Assembly: GCA_947649645.1 (NCBI GenBank)
Contig: CANSSP010000003.1
Span: 124,001 to 188,000, forward strand
Length of the DNA stretch: 64,000 nucleotides
Direction: 5' to 3'
Source: an uncultured Roseburia sp.
GTDB taxonomy: Bacteria > Bacillota > Clostridia > Lachnospirales > Lachnospiraceae
Shown here piece by piece: positions 1-8,804 of the stretch (positions are counted from its first letter, which is position 1; each line of letters begins with the position of its first letter). Under the pieces are notes generated by a model that saw nothing but the letters and a program-made list of their open reading frames with translations, did not search any database and was not told the origin of the DNA. A program made the position numbers and the translations under genes.

Positions 1-499
1 TACCCTCCGTCACAACCCCGTCGAGCGGAATCCGCTCTCCGGGCCTGATCACTATCGTGCTCCCGACTTCCACGTCATCCGGATCGACCTGCACGAGTTC
101 TCCCTCCCTCTCGAGATTGGCATACTCCGGACAGATATTCATCATGTCCGAGATGGACTGGCGTGATTTTCCGACGGCATAGTTCTGAAAAAGTTCGCCG
201 ACCTGATAAAAAAGCATGACAGCCACGCCCTCTGAATATTCGCCCACGGCAAACGCCCCGAACGTGGCGATCATCATCAGAAAGTTCTCGTCAAATACCT
301 GCCCGTGACTGATATTGCGCGCCGCTTTGTACAATATGTCATAACCGACAATCAAGTATGGAAGCAGATACACCGCAAACAGTATGAAGGTTCCCTCCAC
401 ACGTTCCAGAAACCCCGCATGCTCACAGAGAAAGAGGCCCGCAAACAGGAAAAATGCGGCCAGAATCCGGAACAGCATTTTTTTCTGTTTTTTTGTCAT
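1..499 (-). CDS. Heavy-metal P1B-type ATPase, N-terminal part (cut by window edge)
   Basis: About 166 codons of the N-terminus are visible; the gene runs off the left edge. The ATG at 499 follows a GGAGGAC ribosome site. The protein starts with a lysine-rich head and two hydrophobic segments, then shows FDENFLMMIATFGAF and the actuator-domain start, including GERIPLDGVV, typical of CadA/ZntA-type Zn/Cd/Pb exporters. There is no N-terminal metal-binding CxxC domain, but the gene just upstream encodes one separately. It is the last visible gene of an ArsR-HMA-ATPase operon. The CPC metal motif and phosphorylation loop lie outside the window, so the exact metal cannot be read. Confidence 0.9.
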   Translation of the reverse strand, partial: MTKKQKKMLFRILAAFFLFAGLFLCEHAGFLERVEGTFILFAVYLLPYLIVGYDILYKAARNISHGQVFDENFLMMIATFGAFAVGEYSEGVAVMLFYQVGELFQNYAVGKSRQSISDMMNICPEYANLEREGELVQVDPDDVEVGSTIVIRPGERIPLDGVVTEG

Positions 500-516
500 A
501 ATCGTCCTCCAGACAT

Positions 517-735
517 CTACATCAGGATCTTACAATCCGGCTCTACCTTCGCACACGCCGCCGTTACCTGCTGCATAATTTCGTCAAACCGGTCGTCATC
601 TGCGTCGACTGTCATTTTCTGCGTCATAAAACTCACATTCGCGTCGTGCACACCCGGAATTTTTTTAATGGCATCCTCCATTTTTGCCGCACAATTTGCA
701 CAATCCAGATCCTGCAGTTTAAATTTTTTCTTCAT
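517..735 (-). CDS. Free-standing heavy-metal-associated (HMA) domain protein
   Basis: A 72-residue single-domain protein. LDCANCAAKMEDAI (about residues 8-21) carries the GxxCxxC-like metal loop (CANC) of HMA/CopZ domains, and the rest fits the usual beta-alpha-beta fold (VHDANVSFMTQKMTVDAD). The start is the ATG at 735, preceded by GAGG; a longer frame reaches back to 804 but has no ribosome site. It lies 17 bases upstream of the P1B ATPase, which lacks its own HMA domain, so it probably acts as the detached metal-delivery or sensing domain of that pump. A general copper chaperone is the alternative; the ArsR neighbour argues for Zn/Cd. Confidence 0.88.
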   Translation of the reverse strand: MKKKFKLQDLDCANCAAKMEDAIKKIPGVHDANVSFMTQKMTVDADDDRFDEIMQQVTAACAKVEPDCKILM

Positions 736-769
736 ATCGTTTTCCTCTCTTTCTTTTCTTTCATTCTTC

Positions 770-1132
770 TCATGATTCTCTGATATGTTCGCTGCCCTGC
801 GCAATAATGGTCCTTACGTGTCCGTCCGCAAGCGAATAAAAAACAGACTTTCCTTCTCTCCTGCTGTTCACCAGCTTCGCCTGTTTTAAGATCTTAAGCT
901 GATGAGAGATGGCCGACTGTGTCATCCGAAGCGCCTGCGCCAGATCACACACGCACACTTCCGCCTCAAACAGAACGAACAGAATCCGGATCCGTGTGGA
1001 GTCTCCAAATACTTTAAAAAGCTCCGCCAGATCATACAGCTCTTCCTCCCCCGGCATCTTCTCATGCACGACTTTTAACAGCTCTTCATGAACCTCCGTC
1101 GTGTCGCAGCATTCTATCTCATTTATCGACAA
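770..1132 (-). CDS. ArsR/SmtB-family metal-responsive repressor
   Basis: Winged-helix repressor of about 120 residues. The recognition helix region is TQSAISHQLKILKQAKLV and CVCD sits in the position seen in CadC-type proteins. The C-terminal helix has D-x-H-x10-H-x2-E, the same ligand set as the alpha-5 zinc site of SmtB. An ECCD motif near the N-terminus could add a thiolate site. I chose the TTG start at 1132 because GGAAAGGAAGGTGG lies 4 bases upstream. An in-frame ATG at 1207 falls inside the operator and has no ribosome site. It leads the HMA and ATPase genes and probably represses all three until zinc or cadmium binds. Confidence 0.88.
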   Translation of the reverse strand: MSINEIECCDTTEVHEELLKVVHEKMPGEEELYDLAELFKVFGDSTRIRILFVLFEAEVCVCDLAQALRMTQSAISHQLKILKQAKLVNSRREGKSVFYSLADGHVRTIIAQGSEHIRES

Positions 1133-1205
1133 CAGACCACCTTCCTTTCCGGAAACGAACGTTCCCGTCCCTGTGCAATGCTTTACTGAAATCTTACGCT
1201 TTATC

Positions 1206-1258
1206 ATATGAGCAATTGTTCATATATTTATCATACGCTCCCATTCAGTATCTGTCAA
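1206..1258 (-). promoter_or_regulatory. Promoter and ArsR-type operator of the metal-efflux operon
   Basis: On the minus strand TTGACA (1258-1253), a 17-base spacer and TATGAT (1235-1230) make a near-perfect sigma-A promoter. The palindrome ATATGAGCAATTGTTCATAT (1208-1227) overlaps the expected transcription start and closely resembles the 12-2-12 operators of SmtB/CzrA-type repressors. The -35 box lies inside the 3' end of the upstream MATE gene, so the operon is independently transcribed from there. Confidence 0.85.
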
Positions 1259-2579
1259 CCTTTTTTTTCAGATAATACAGTGCCCCAGCCAGATCAGCCA
1301 GTCCCCAGCCGATAGGAACCGACCACCAGATCCCCATGACGCCGACCGCCGGAATCCGTGAAAGCGTGTAAGATAAAGCCACGCGGGTCCCCAATGAGAT
1401 CACTGTCAGCACCACCGACATTCCCGGCTCTCCGAGCGCTCTGTACAGCCCGTAAAACAAAAACAGACATCCAATGCCACAGTAAAACGGCGCGATCGTG
1501 TGCAGATAGCGGACGCCTGCGGCGATGATCTCCGCCTCATACGCATCGACAAAAATAAGCATCAACGGTTTCGCCAGGCAGAAAAGAACCAGTGATACAG
1601 ACAGACAATAAGAAACGCTTGTCGCCAGGCCGCATCGTATTCCTTTTCGGATCCGCTCCTTTTCTCCGGCTCCCGCATTCTGTGCTATGAATGTAGAAAA
1701 TGCGTTTCCATATTCCTGTGCAGGCATATAGGCAAACGAATCGATTTTTACCCCTGCGGCGAACGCCGCCATGACAATCGTCCCAAAACGGTTGACCAGC
1801 CCCTGCACCATAAGAATGCCAAGATTCATCACGGACTGCTGCAGACACGTCAGGACAGAATAATTCGCAATCTCCCTGACACTTTCTTTTCTGATCTGAA
1901 AATTACGGAAAGCATTGCGCAGCTCTTCGCTTCTGACAAGAACATAAGCCGCAATCCCGAACGCCGCGATATATTGCGAGATCATCGTGGCAGCAGCGGC
2001 GCCCCACGTTCCCCGGCCAAGTCTGGCGACAAATACAAGATCCAGCACGATATTGAGCACCGTGGATATTCCGAGAAAATACAGCGGTACGACGGAATTG
2101 CCGATGGCTTTCAGATATGCGCCGAAAAAGTTGTACAGAAAAACGGCCGGAATGCCCCAGAATACCAGAACCAGATAATCTTTTGTCATCTGCGTAATTT
2201 CCTGCGGTATGTTCATCCAGACAAGAATAGCATCCACACCGGCCAGCGGAAGCGCGGTGAGAAAAACCGTGACCGCTGCAGTAATCAGAAACGAGGCACA
2301 GATGCTGTATCTCAGCCGCTCTTTATCCTGCCCTCCGAAGCAGAGTGAAAATACAACCCCGCTGCCCATGGAAAGACCGATTAAAACCGACGTCAGAAAC
2401 GTCATGAGCGCAAACGCCGCACCTACCGCCGCAAGCGCATCCGGGCCCGCAAAACGGCCTACCACCCATGTATCTACAATATTATAAGCCTGCTGCAACA
2501 TATTTCCCAGTATCATGGGAAATGCAAAAAGGCACATTGTGGAAAACACGGGGCCTTTTGTCAGATCTTTTTGCGTCAT
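1245..2579 (-). CDS. MATE-family multidrug/sodium efflux protein
   Basis: About 444 residues with 12 predicted membrane segments and the MATE signature near the start (GPVFSTMCLFAFPMILGNML, then VDTWVVGRFAG). MATE proteins export cationic drugs or metabolites using Na+ or H+ gradients. The ATG at 2579 has GAGGGG about 8 bases upstream; an upstream GTG at 2615 extends the frame without a clear ribosome site. Downstream it abuts the metal-efflux promoter, whose -35 box is in its last codons. Substrate not readable. Confidence 0.9.
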   Translation of the reverse strand: MTQKDLTKGPVFSTMCLFAFPMILGNMLQQAYNIVDTWVVGRFAGPDALAAVGAAFALMTFLTSVLIGLSMGSGVVFSLCFGGQDKERLRYSICASFLITAAVTVFLTALPLAGVDAILVWMNIPQEITQMTKDYLVLVFWGIPAVFLYNFFGAYLKAIGNSVVPLYFLGISTVLNIVLDLVFVARLGRGTWGAAAATMISQYIAAFGIAAYVLVRSEELRNAFRNFQIRKESVREIANYSVLTCLQQSVMNLGILMVQGLVNRFGTIVMAAFAAGVKIDSFAYMPAQEYGNAFSTFIAQNAGAGEKERIRKGIRCGLATSVSYCLSVSLVLFCLAKPLMLIFVDAYEAEIIAAGVRYLHTIAPFYCGIGCLFLFYGLYRALGEPGMSVVLTVISLGTRVALSYTLSRIPAVGVMGIWWSVPIGWGLADLAGALYYLKKKVDRY

Positions 2580-2701
2580 CTCTTTCCCCCTCACTTTCAC
2601 AGATCTGTTTTTCACAGTATAGATCAGACGGAACGATTTATCAACCTGGATGAACCTTTACCCCGCGGCAGATTTTCCAATGCCAGGTAAAACACACATA
2701 C

Positions 2702-2730
2702 TTGTGGTTTTTCTTCTTTCAGGGTATAAT
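2702..2730 (+). promoter_or_regulatory. Sigma-A promoter for the cytidylate-kinase-like gene
   Basis: TTGTGG (2702-2707), a 17-base spacer and a perfect TATAAT (2725-2730) lie 35 bases before the start codon; AAAGGGAG (2752-2759) is the ribosome site. This is divergent from the MATE gene. Confidence 0.75.
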
Positions 2731-2765
2731 GATGTCAAAAAAAGACACATTAAAGGGAGCATATT

Positions 2766-3629
2766 ATGTTTATAACGATTACAGGTGAACTCGGCAGCGG
2801 CAAAAGTACGATAGCAAAATTATTAGACCAGAAACATGGATTTGCACTTTATTCGACGGGAAGTATCCAGCGGGAAATCGCAAAAGAAAAAGGGATCACA
2901 ACACTGGAACTGAATCAGCAGATGTCGAATGATTTAAATAATATCTACGACAAAATGATCGATGACAAAACAGTGGAACTGTCCGAAAACAATGCAGGAA
3001 AAAATATCGTCTTTGACTCGAGAATGGCCTGGCATTTTGTCAGAAAATCCTTAAAAGTGTATGTGACCGTAGATCCGCATGTAGCCGCAGACCGTGTAAT
3101 GAAAGCGGGCAGGGGACAGGAAGAACAATACCATTCCCTTGAAGAGGCGACCAGAAGCCTGTTAAAAAGAAAACAGCTTGAGGATTCAAGATTTGCAGAT
3201 ATGTATCATGTAAACACTACGGATTTTAATAACTACGATCTGATACTGGACTCTACGTCTGCTTCCCCGGAACAACTGGCAGCTCTGATATTAGAGAAGG
3301 CGGCGCGTGAAGATGCAGAACAGGAAATCTATCTGTCTCCCTTAAGACTGTTTCCCACGCAGGCGATAAGCGATCCGGGTACAGAACGCCCGACAGTAAC
3401 AGAGAACGACGCCGATGCAAGGCCCGTTGAAGTCGTCGAATCCGAAGGATTTTATTTCATCACCGGCAACCACCACAGCGTATGTTCGGAGATCCGGAAA
3501 GACCAGACACTGATTCCGGTTACTCTGCTTAAGGCCGACGAAAAGGAAGCCGTTTACAGGCTGTCCAAAGAACATTATCATGACTGGGAAAACTTCAATT
3601 CCATAAAATTTTTCGGATACCCGGTTTAA
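2766..3629 (+). CDS. Cytidylate-kinase-like P-loop protein with extra C-terminal domain
   Basis: 287 residues. Residues 1-180 resemble the cytidylate-kinase-like (Cmk2/AAA) group: Walker A GELGSGKST at 7-15, a DSRMAWHFV motif about residue 83, and VDPHVAADRV after it. Enzymes of this fold phosphorylate (d)CMP, but many family members are uncharacterised. Residues about 218-287 are an addition: FYFITGNHHSVCSEI followed by IPVTLL looks like the GHHR...IPV pattern of ParB/sulfiredoxin-like nuclease folds, with the Arg missing. The gene stands alone with its own promoter, so its function is unassigned beyond nucleotide binding. Confidence 0.8.
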   Translation: MFITITGELGSGKSTIAKLLDQKHGFALYSTGSIQREIAKEKGITTLELNQQMSNDLNNIYDKMIDDKTVELSENNAGKNIVFDSRMAWHFVRKSLKVYVTVDPHVAADRVMKAGRGQEEQYHSLEEATRSLLKRKQLEDSRFADMYHVNTTDFNNYDLILDSTSASPEQLAALILEKAAREDAEQEIYLSPLRLFPTQAISDPGTERPTVTENDADARPVEVVESEGFYFITGNHHSVCSEIRKDQTLIPVTLLKADEKEAVYRLSKEHYHDWENFNSIKFFGYPV

Positions 3630-3673
3630 AATGGTCAGAGACGCCTGTAAAAAAGTACCCCCGGCACCTTCGC

Positions 3674-3707
3674 CTCCCCTTCCCCTCATTCATGAGAGGG
3701 AGGGGAG
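3674..3707. other. Long inverted repeat between convergent genes
   Basis: CTCCCCT and TCCCCTCA pair with TGAGAGGGAGGGGAG to make a stem of about 15 pairs with a TTCA loop, between the convergent kinase and cupin genes. Neither strand has an immediate T-run, so it is a possible but atypical terminator or mRNA-end stabiliser. Confidence 0.45.
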
Positions 3708-3781
3708 CCTTTGCCTGACCGGCGTAATATTTTGTTTCGCGTGTTTTCTTCTGCCTGTGGATTGCATAATTCAAAGAAAAT

Positions 3782-4186
3782 CTACTCCCGGATTTCCTCA
3801 GGTTCATTCGTCGCAAGCCATCCTGTCTTCTCTTCCGTCATGCCCTGCACAAAATCCTCACGCATCGGCGTAAAAATATCGAGCAGAATCCCTTCCTTCA
3901 GACAAACGCATCCGTGCGGGACCGCATCCTTCTTCAGCATGGAATCCCCCGGACCGACAATCTTCTTTGCCCCGTCAATTTCAAACGCAAACTGGCCGGA
4001 CACCACATAAGTAATCTGTGTGTGCGGGTGGTGGTGCAGGGCTCCCACGGCTCCTGCCTGAAAATGATTCTCGACACACATCAGCCCGTCCGTGTATGCC
4101 AGAACCTTGCGGCGCACCCCTTCCGCGCATTCCTCCGTGTCGATTTCTCCGTTAAAAATCCATATCTGGTTTTTTTCTGTTCTCAT
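3782..4186 (-). CDS. Small cupin-domain protein
   Basis: 134 residues forming a single cupin_2 barrel. Motif 1 is the histidine cluster ALHHHPHTQITYVVSG with a downstream G-x5-P-x-G-like element (IVGPGDSM), and motif 2 is PHGCVCL, giving a 3-His metal site. The ATG follows GAGGGG. It lies 10 bases downstream of an MFS transporter, so it is probably co-transcribed and may bind or isomerise the transported compound. The reaction cannot be named. Confidence 0.85.
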   Translation of the reverse strand: MRTEKNQIWIFNGEIDTEECAEGVRRKVLAYTDGLMCVENHFQAGAVGALHHHPHTQITYVVSGQFAFEIDGAKKIVGPGDSMLKKDAVPHGCVCLKEGILLDIFTPMREDFVQGMTEEKTGWLATNEPEEIRE

Positions 4187-4196
4187 ATATTTCCCC

Positions 4197-5381
4197 TCAT
4201 CCCTGTCCGTTTTCCGGATGTTTTTTTACATAGACGACCAGTCCGATGATAAACGCCAGATCCACAAAAAGAACAGCCATAATCGAACTCATACCGGCAA
4301 AAATGCCTGTTGCCTCCGCAATCTTTCCGATCACAGACGGCATGACAATCGAACCGATGCTCGCCATCGTCAGCATAAAACTCCATGAAACCGCATATTT
4401 TTCAATGATTACCCCGGCAAAAGAAACCGTCGTAGGATAAACCCCTGCCATGCTGTATCCAAACCCAAGGATACCTGCCACAATCCACACCGTATCTGTA
4501 CTCGAAATCAGCAGGAAAAAAAAGAACACCAGTCCCAGCCCCATCAGGAGAAGAAGTTTTCCCTTTGACACTTTCGTGGAAAGCCATGCTGTCGTCAGTC
4601 TGCCCGCCAGAATCATAACCCAGAGGATGCTCGCCGTAATCTGCGACAGGGAGGCGTCCAGAAGGCCTGTATCCTTAAAATAAGTAATCATCCAGCCAAT
4701 TACGCCCTGCTCTGCACACAGATAAAAAAATAATGTCCCCGTACACAACAAAAACAGTGGCTCCTTAAAAAACCCCAGACCGCTTCCCGCACCTGTTTTC
4801 TCACCGGATACGTTCTCTTCTTCCGGCATCCCAAGATACAAAAACCAGCTGATCACCCCCATCACCGCCAGAAACCAGCAGGCATACGTCCAGCGCCCTG
4901 TATCCTGTGCGGTCAGAACCATCAGAAAGATCGGAAAAAAGAATGCACCGACCGAAAACATTGCGTGCAGTCCGTTGATTATCGAGGCCTTTCCCGGCGC
5001 AAGACGGTTGATGACGGTATTACAGAAGTTGCTCGTCGCCCCTCTGGCCAGACCCGTCATTGTAAACGCCAGCGCCAGCCCCGGCCTGCTCTGGACAGAA
5101 AGCAGCAGAAGGCAGGAAAAAGCGTAAAAGAAATTGAAAATCAGAATACTCTTTTTTCTCCCGATCCAGACCGGCAGTGTTCCCGCCGCAAAACTGGAAA
5201 TCAGATTTCCAACCGAATGCAGGCTGACGATCAGGCCACAGAACGCATAATCCAGTCCTCTGGCATCCCTCACAAACGGAAGCAGCGAACCGACCGAGAG
5301 CGCCAGCATGCCATTGAGTGCAAACGCTCCGTAACTGTAGCAGAACTGCTTCCTTTTCTTTGCATCTTTCCAGAAATCCAT
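4197..5381 (-). CDS. Major facilitator superfamily transporter
   Basis: 394 residues, about 12 membrane segments. Loop 2-3 has GTLPVWIGRKKSI, the MFS DRxGRK-type motif. A short cytoplasmic central loop with EEENVSGEKTG separates the halves. AAAGGAGAGG precedes the ATG. It sits between oligopeptidase F (28 bases upstream) and the cupin gene (10 bases downstream), so the three are probably one operon. Substrate unknown; sugar or organic-acid uptake is possible from the family resemblance. Confidence 0.87.
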   Translation of the reverse strand: MDFWKDAKKRKQFCYSYGAFALNGMLALSVGSLLPFVRDARGLDYAFCGLIVSLHSVGNLISSFAAGTLPVWIGRKKSILIFNFFYAFSCLLLLSVQSRPGLALAFTMTGLARGATSNFCNTVINRLAPGKASIINGLHAMFSVGAFFFPIFLMVLTAQDTGRWTYACWFLAVMGVISWFLYLGMPEEENVSGEKTGAGSGLGFFKEPLFLLCTGTLFFYLCAEQGVIGWMITYFKDTGLLDASLSQITASILWVMILAGRLTTAWLSTKVSKGKLLLLMGLGLVFFFFLLISSTDTVWIVAGILGFGYSMAGVYPTTVSFAGVIIEKYAVSWSFMLTMASIGSIVMPSVIGKIAEATGIFAGMSSIMAVLFVDLAFIIGLVVYVKKHPENGQG

Positions 5382-5409
5382 TTTTCCTCTCCTTTATCGC
5401 CTGGCGCTT

Positions 5410-7161
5410 TTAAACCAGGTCACAGAACTCTTCAACCAGCTCCGCAATCTGTCCAAGCCCTTCTCTCCAGAACGCCACGTCTGTCAGGTCCACGCCCATC
5501 ATCGCCCCGGCATCCTCTACGCTGCAGCACGGCGTCGCCGCCAGCATGGCCTTATATTTCGGTACAAACTTCTCTCCTTCTTTCTGAAAAAGACCATAAA
5601 GACCGATCGCAAACAGCGCGCCGAACGCGTACGGAAAATTGTAAAAGCTCAGTTCCTCACTGTAATAATGGCTCTTGCACGCCCACATATAAGGATGCAG
5701 ATAATCCGCGTCAAGTCCCTCCCCGTATGCCTTCTTCTGCGCCTCCGTCATCAGCTCTTTTAAATCCTCCGCCATCAGAAACTTTTCCTGTCCCTGTTCA
5801 AAGACGGCCGTCTCAAACAGATAGCGGGAGTAGATATCCACAATGCACTGTGTCCGCTCCATCAGGTCATTCTCCAGAAGCCTTATGCGCTCCGCACCCT
5901 CTGCCGTCTTTAAAGCCGACCTGACGAGATGTATTTCATTGAACGTGGATGCCGTCTCCGCAACCGGCATCGGATAATCCTGGTTCATTGGCCGCTGTTC
6001 CTCAAGCTGCCGGTTGTGATAAGCATGGCCGAGTTCGTGCGCGAGCGTCCCGACCGCCCCAAAATTACCGTCATAGTTGGTGAGGATACGGCTCTGCTTA
6101 AGCCCTGGCACACCGGCGCAGAAAGCGCCTCCTTCCTTGCCTTTTCTGGGATAAAAATCAATCCATCCCTCGTCGAACGCTTCAGCCATCAGATCCGCCA
6201 TATCGGGCGTAAACTGTACAAAGCTGTTTAACAGATACCGCTTGGCCTCCGCAAGGGAATAAGTTGTATCCGCCTCCCCCAGCGGCGCAAACAGCTCATA
6301 CCAGGGCAGCCCGTCCGGATGCCCCAGCGCCTCCCCTTTCTTTTTCAGATATCTGCGAAATACCGGCAGGTATTCCACAATCGCGCCGAGCATTGCGTCA
6401 AGCGTCTTCTGGCTCATCTTTGCCTCCGCAAGCGTCATCGCAAGCGGCGACGCATACCCTCTTTTCTCACACAGCATTCTCACCTGTGCCTTAATGTGAT
6501 TCAGCGAAAACGCCATCGAATCCTCAATCCTGCGGTATGCCGCAAGCTCCGCCTCATAGGCCGCCCTGCGGATCTCCCCGTCGGGGCTGTATGCCAGATT
6601 ACGAATTTCAGAGAGTGTCACGGTCTCTCCTTTGTAATCCACCGCAAGCGTCGACGTCAGAAAAGAAGAAAGCTGTCCCCAGGCCGCCCCGCCCGTCATA
6701 TTCATCGACGAGATCATCTCTTCCACCGCATCGTCCAGAAGATGACGCGCCTCTTTCTGATTTTCCTTTAACAGGAAAGAATAGGCGCGCACAATCTCGC
6801 TGTCCTTCGCCAGCGCGTCCACATCCGGTATCTTCGCCAACGCTTTTTTTGCCGCCGATTTCACCGGAGCTGCTTTCGCCAGTATCCTGCGCAGACGATT
6901 TTCCGCCGCCATTATTTCACCGTCCTCGGTGTTGACCGACTGGCGCAGTCCTATGTATAAACGTAGCTGACAGGAAAGCCTTTCCATCTCCTCCATAGGC
7001 ACGAGAAGCGCCTCCGCTGCTTCCTTATCTCCCATATCGCCCGCGCGGTGCACCGCCTCTTCCAGTGTGCCGGTCTGTTTTTCCAGCGATGCCAGATCCG
7101 CCGCATAGGCAGGGTCGTCCAGTCCTGTATAAATGACCTCCAGTATCCATTCTGTTTTCAT
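5410..7161 (-). CDS. pepF: Oligoendopeptidase F (M3 family metallopeptidase)
   Basis: 583 residues, the usual PepF length. The zinc motif HELGHAYH (about residue 375) is followed by the conserved second-ligand region ETASTFNEIH. The N-terminal all-helical domain matches M3 oligopeptidases, which cut short peptides in the cytoplasm. The start at 7161 has GAGGAGAACGAAC directly before it; a frame extension to 7275 overlaps the preceding gene and lacks a ribosome site. It lies 29 bases downstream of an unknown gene and 28 bases upstream of an MFS gene, so it is probably in an operon. Confidence 0.93.
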   Translation of the reverse strand: MKTEWILEVIYTGLDDPAYAADLASLEKQTGTLEEAVHRAGDMGDKEAAEALLVPMEEMERLSCQLRLYIGLRQSVNTEDGEIMAAENRLRRILAKAAPVKSAAKKALAKIPDVDALAKDSEIVRAYSFLLKENQKEARHLLDDAVEEMISSMNMTGGAAWGQLSSFLTSTLAVDYKGETVTLSEIRNLAYSPDGEIRRAAYEAELAAYRRIEDSMAFSLNHIKAQVRMLCEKRGYASPLAMTLAEAKMSQKTLDAMLGAIVEYLPVFRRYLKKKGEALGHPDGLPWYELFAPLGEADTTYSLAEAKRYLLNSFVQFTPDMADLMAEAFDEGWIDFYPRKGKEGGAFCAGVPGLKQSRILTNYDGNFGAVGTLAHELGHAYHNRQLEEQRPMNQDYPMPVAETASTFNEIHLVRSALKTAEGAERIRLLENDLMERTQCIVDIYSRYLFETAVFEQGQEKFLMAEDLKELMTEAQKKAYGEGLDADYLHPYMWACKSHYYSEELSFYNFPYAFGALFAIGLYGLFQKEGEKFVPKYKAMLAATPCCSVEDAGAMMGVDLTDVAFWREGLGQIAELVEEFCDLV

Positions 7162-7190
7162 GTTCGTTCTCCTCTCCATTCTTCTGCTTT

Positions 7191-7886
7191 TCACTGTTCC
7201 TGCCCGGCCTGTTCTCCATAAATATGTCTGCGAATCAGCTCCAGCACTCCCGCGCCCATTCCGGCCCTGCCACACTCCTTATAAAAATCGTCCAGAAAAT
7301 GCTCTTTTGCATATGTGAGCACATATGTATTTCTCTGTTCATTCTCCATTTCTTTTAAACTGTCCTTATCCCCTCTCCGGAAAAAATATGCCAGCGCAAA
7401 AAAATCCGGCGCACGAAAACCAAGGACATCGTCAAGCACCGCCCCGATATTTTCGAGCTCACTTCGCAGCATGACAAAAGCCATTCCCCCGCGGTCCGTC
7501 TGCGCCCCTTCTGATATCATCCGCCTTAAACACCGGACGGACGACAGAAAATCCTGATCGTCACTCTGGATCAGACATTCGTGGCACCCTCCTTCCAGCT
7601 CGTCGGCCAGCCCTTCAAGATATTCCCGTATTTCCGCAGGTTCTCTTTCCTCCATACATTTGAGAATAACCCCGATGGCCGCATCTGCACGGCCGAGGTG
7701 CTCCCGTGCCTCCTGATACGCCGTCCTGACGCTTCCCCCCAGCTCCAGGACTTCCCCAAACTCTTTCACGGACTCATTTACCTGATTCTTATCACAGCCC
7801 GCACTCAAAAGTTCTTTTCTGAGCTGCTTTACATCGTTTCTGATGTCTTTTGCTCTTCTGTGGGCCATAGCCCTCGCACTTCGCAT
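7191..7886 (-). CDS. Hypothetical alpha-helical protein
   Basis: 231 residues, not recognised. The sequence is almost entirely predicted helix, with an arginine/lysine-rich start (MRSARAMAHRRAKDIRND), a middle rich in Glu, and a few cysteines (GGCHEC about residues 105-110). No signal peptide or membrane segment. I chose the ATG at 7886 because GGAGGGG precedes it; the frame can extend to 7922. It lies between the Mrp ATPase (63 bases upstream) and PepF. The tail contains LTYAKEHFLDDFYKECG. A cytoplasmic scaffold or regulator is possible; nothing in sequence decides. Confidence 0.75.
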   Translation of the reverse strand: MRSARAMAHRRAKDIRNDVKQLRKELLSAGCDKNQVNESVKEFGEVLELGGSVRTAYQEAREHLGRADAAIGVILKCMEEREPAEIREYLEGLADELEGGCHECLIQSDDQDFLSSVRCLRRMISEGAQTDRGGMAFVMLRSELENIGAVLDDVLGFRAPDFFALAYFFRRGDKDSLKEMENEQRNTYVLTYAKEHFLDDFYKECGRAGMGAGVLELIRRHIYGEQAGQEQ

Positions 7887-7949
7887 CGCAACCCCTCCAA
7901 CGCTCTGAAGCCGGGCTATCACGATACTCGAAATAACCCGGCTCCCTGC

Positions 7950-8804
7950 CTATTTTATGCTCTTTATCCGCTCCGCCGCGGCGTCCAGAAACGAATGTCC
8001 CACCCCCGCGATCATGCCGCTGTCCGCTTTTAATGCATAATCGGGATCAAGCGGTATTTTTGCCAGCACTGGTACGCCCAGTTCCTGTGCCGCTGTATCA
8101 ATGCTGCTCTCGCCAAACAATTTTATTTCCTTCCCGCAGTCCGGACATTTTAAATAACTGAAATTTTCCACAATCCCCAGCACGGGAATGTGCATCATCT
8201 CCGCCATATGATAAGCCTTTTTCACGATCATCTGCACCAGCTCCTGGGGCGATGTGACGATTACGATCCCATCCACCGGAAGAGACTGAAATACCGTCAG
8301 CGGAACATCTCCGGTTCCCGGAGGCATGTCCACAATAAGTTCGTCGAGCTCCCCCCACACCGTTTCGTTCCAGAACTGTTTCACAACACCGGCAATCACA
8401 GGCCCTCTCCAGATGACAGGCGCTTCCTCGTCGTCCAGGAGCAGATTGATGGACATCAGCTTTATGCCGTTGTCCGTCTCCATAGGTATCATTCCCTGCT
8501 CTCCGCCGCAGACCTGTCCGTGAACGCCAAACATTTTTGGAATGGACGGCCCTGTGATATCGGCATCCATAATGCCCACTTTATGACCGGCTGAGCGCAT
8601 CGCACAGGCCAGAGACGCTGTCACAAAAGATTTGCCGACGCCGCCCTTTCCACTGACGACACCGATCACTTTTCTGACATTGGAAAATGCATTCATCGCC
8701 TCTTTTGCGATACCGCCTCCGCTCCCTTTCTGGTTGCCGGAGCACCCCTCACAGCTCTCTCTCGAGCAGGTGGAGGCTCCGCTGCAATTACTGTTTTCCG
8801 GCAT
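7950..8804 (-). CDS. mrp: Mrp/NBP35-family Fe-S carrier ATPase
   Basis: 284 residues. Deviant Walker A SGKGGVGKS lies at residues 51-59, the ADITGPS switch region follows, and the C-terminal CxxC (LKCPDCGKEI, about residue 214) is the Fe-S site of the Mrp/ApbC group, which assembles and transfers iron-sulfur clusters. An N-terminal tail with four cysteines (C7, C13, C18, C21) resembles the N-terminal cluster site of NBP35-type proteins, common in Clostridia. AAGGAGGGC precedes the ATG. No obvious Fe-S client enzyme lies next to it. Confidence 0.93.
   Translation of the reverse strand: MPENSNCSGASTCSRESCEGCSGNQKGSGGGIAKEAMNAFSNVRKVIGVVSGKGGVGKSFVTASLACAMRSAGHKVGIMDADITGPSIPKMFGVHGQVCGGEQGMIPMETDNGIKLMSINLLLDDEEAPVIWRGPVIAGVVKQFWNETVWGELDELIVDMPPGTGDVPLTVFQSLPVDGIVIVTSPQELVQMIVKKAYHMAEMMHIPVLGIVENFSYLKCPDCGKEIKLFGESSIDTAAQELGVPVLAKIPLDPDYALKADSGMIAGVGHSFLDAAAERIKSIK

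Noticed and set aside
4965-5924. Plus-strand 319-codon frame
   Set aside because: It is the antisense shadow of the MFS and PepF genes, whose families are clear; no ribosome site.
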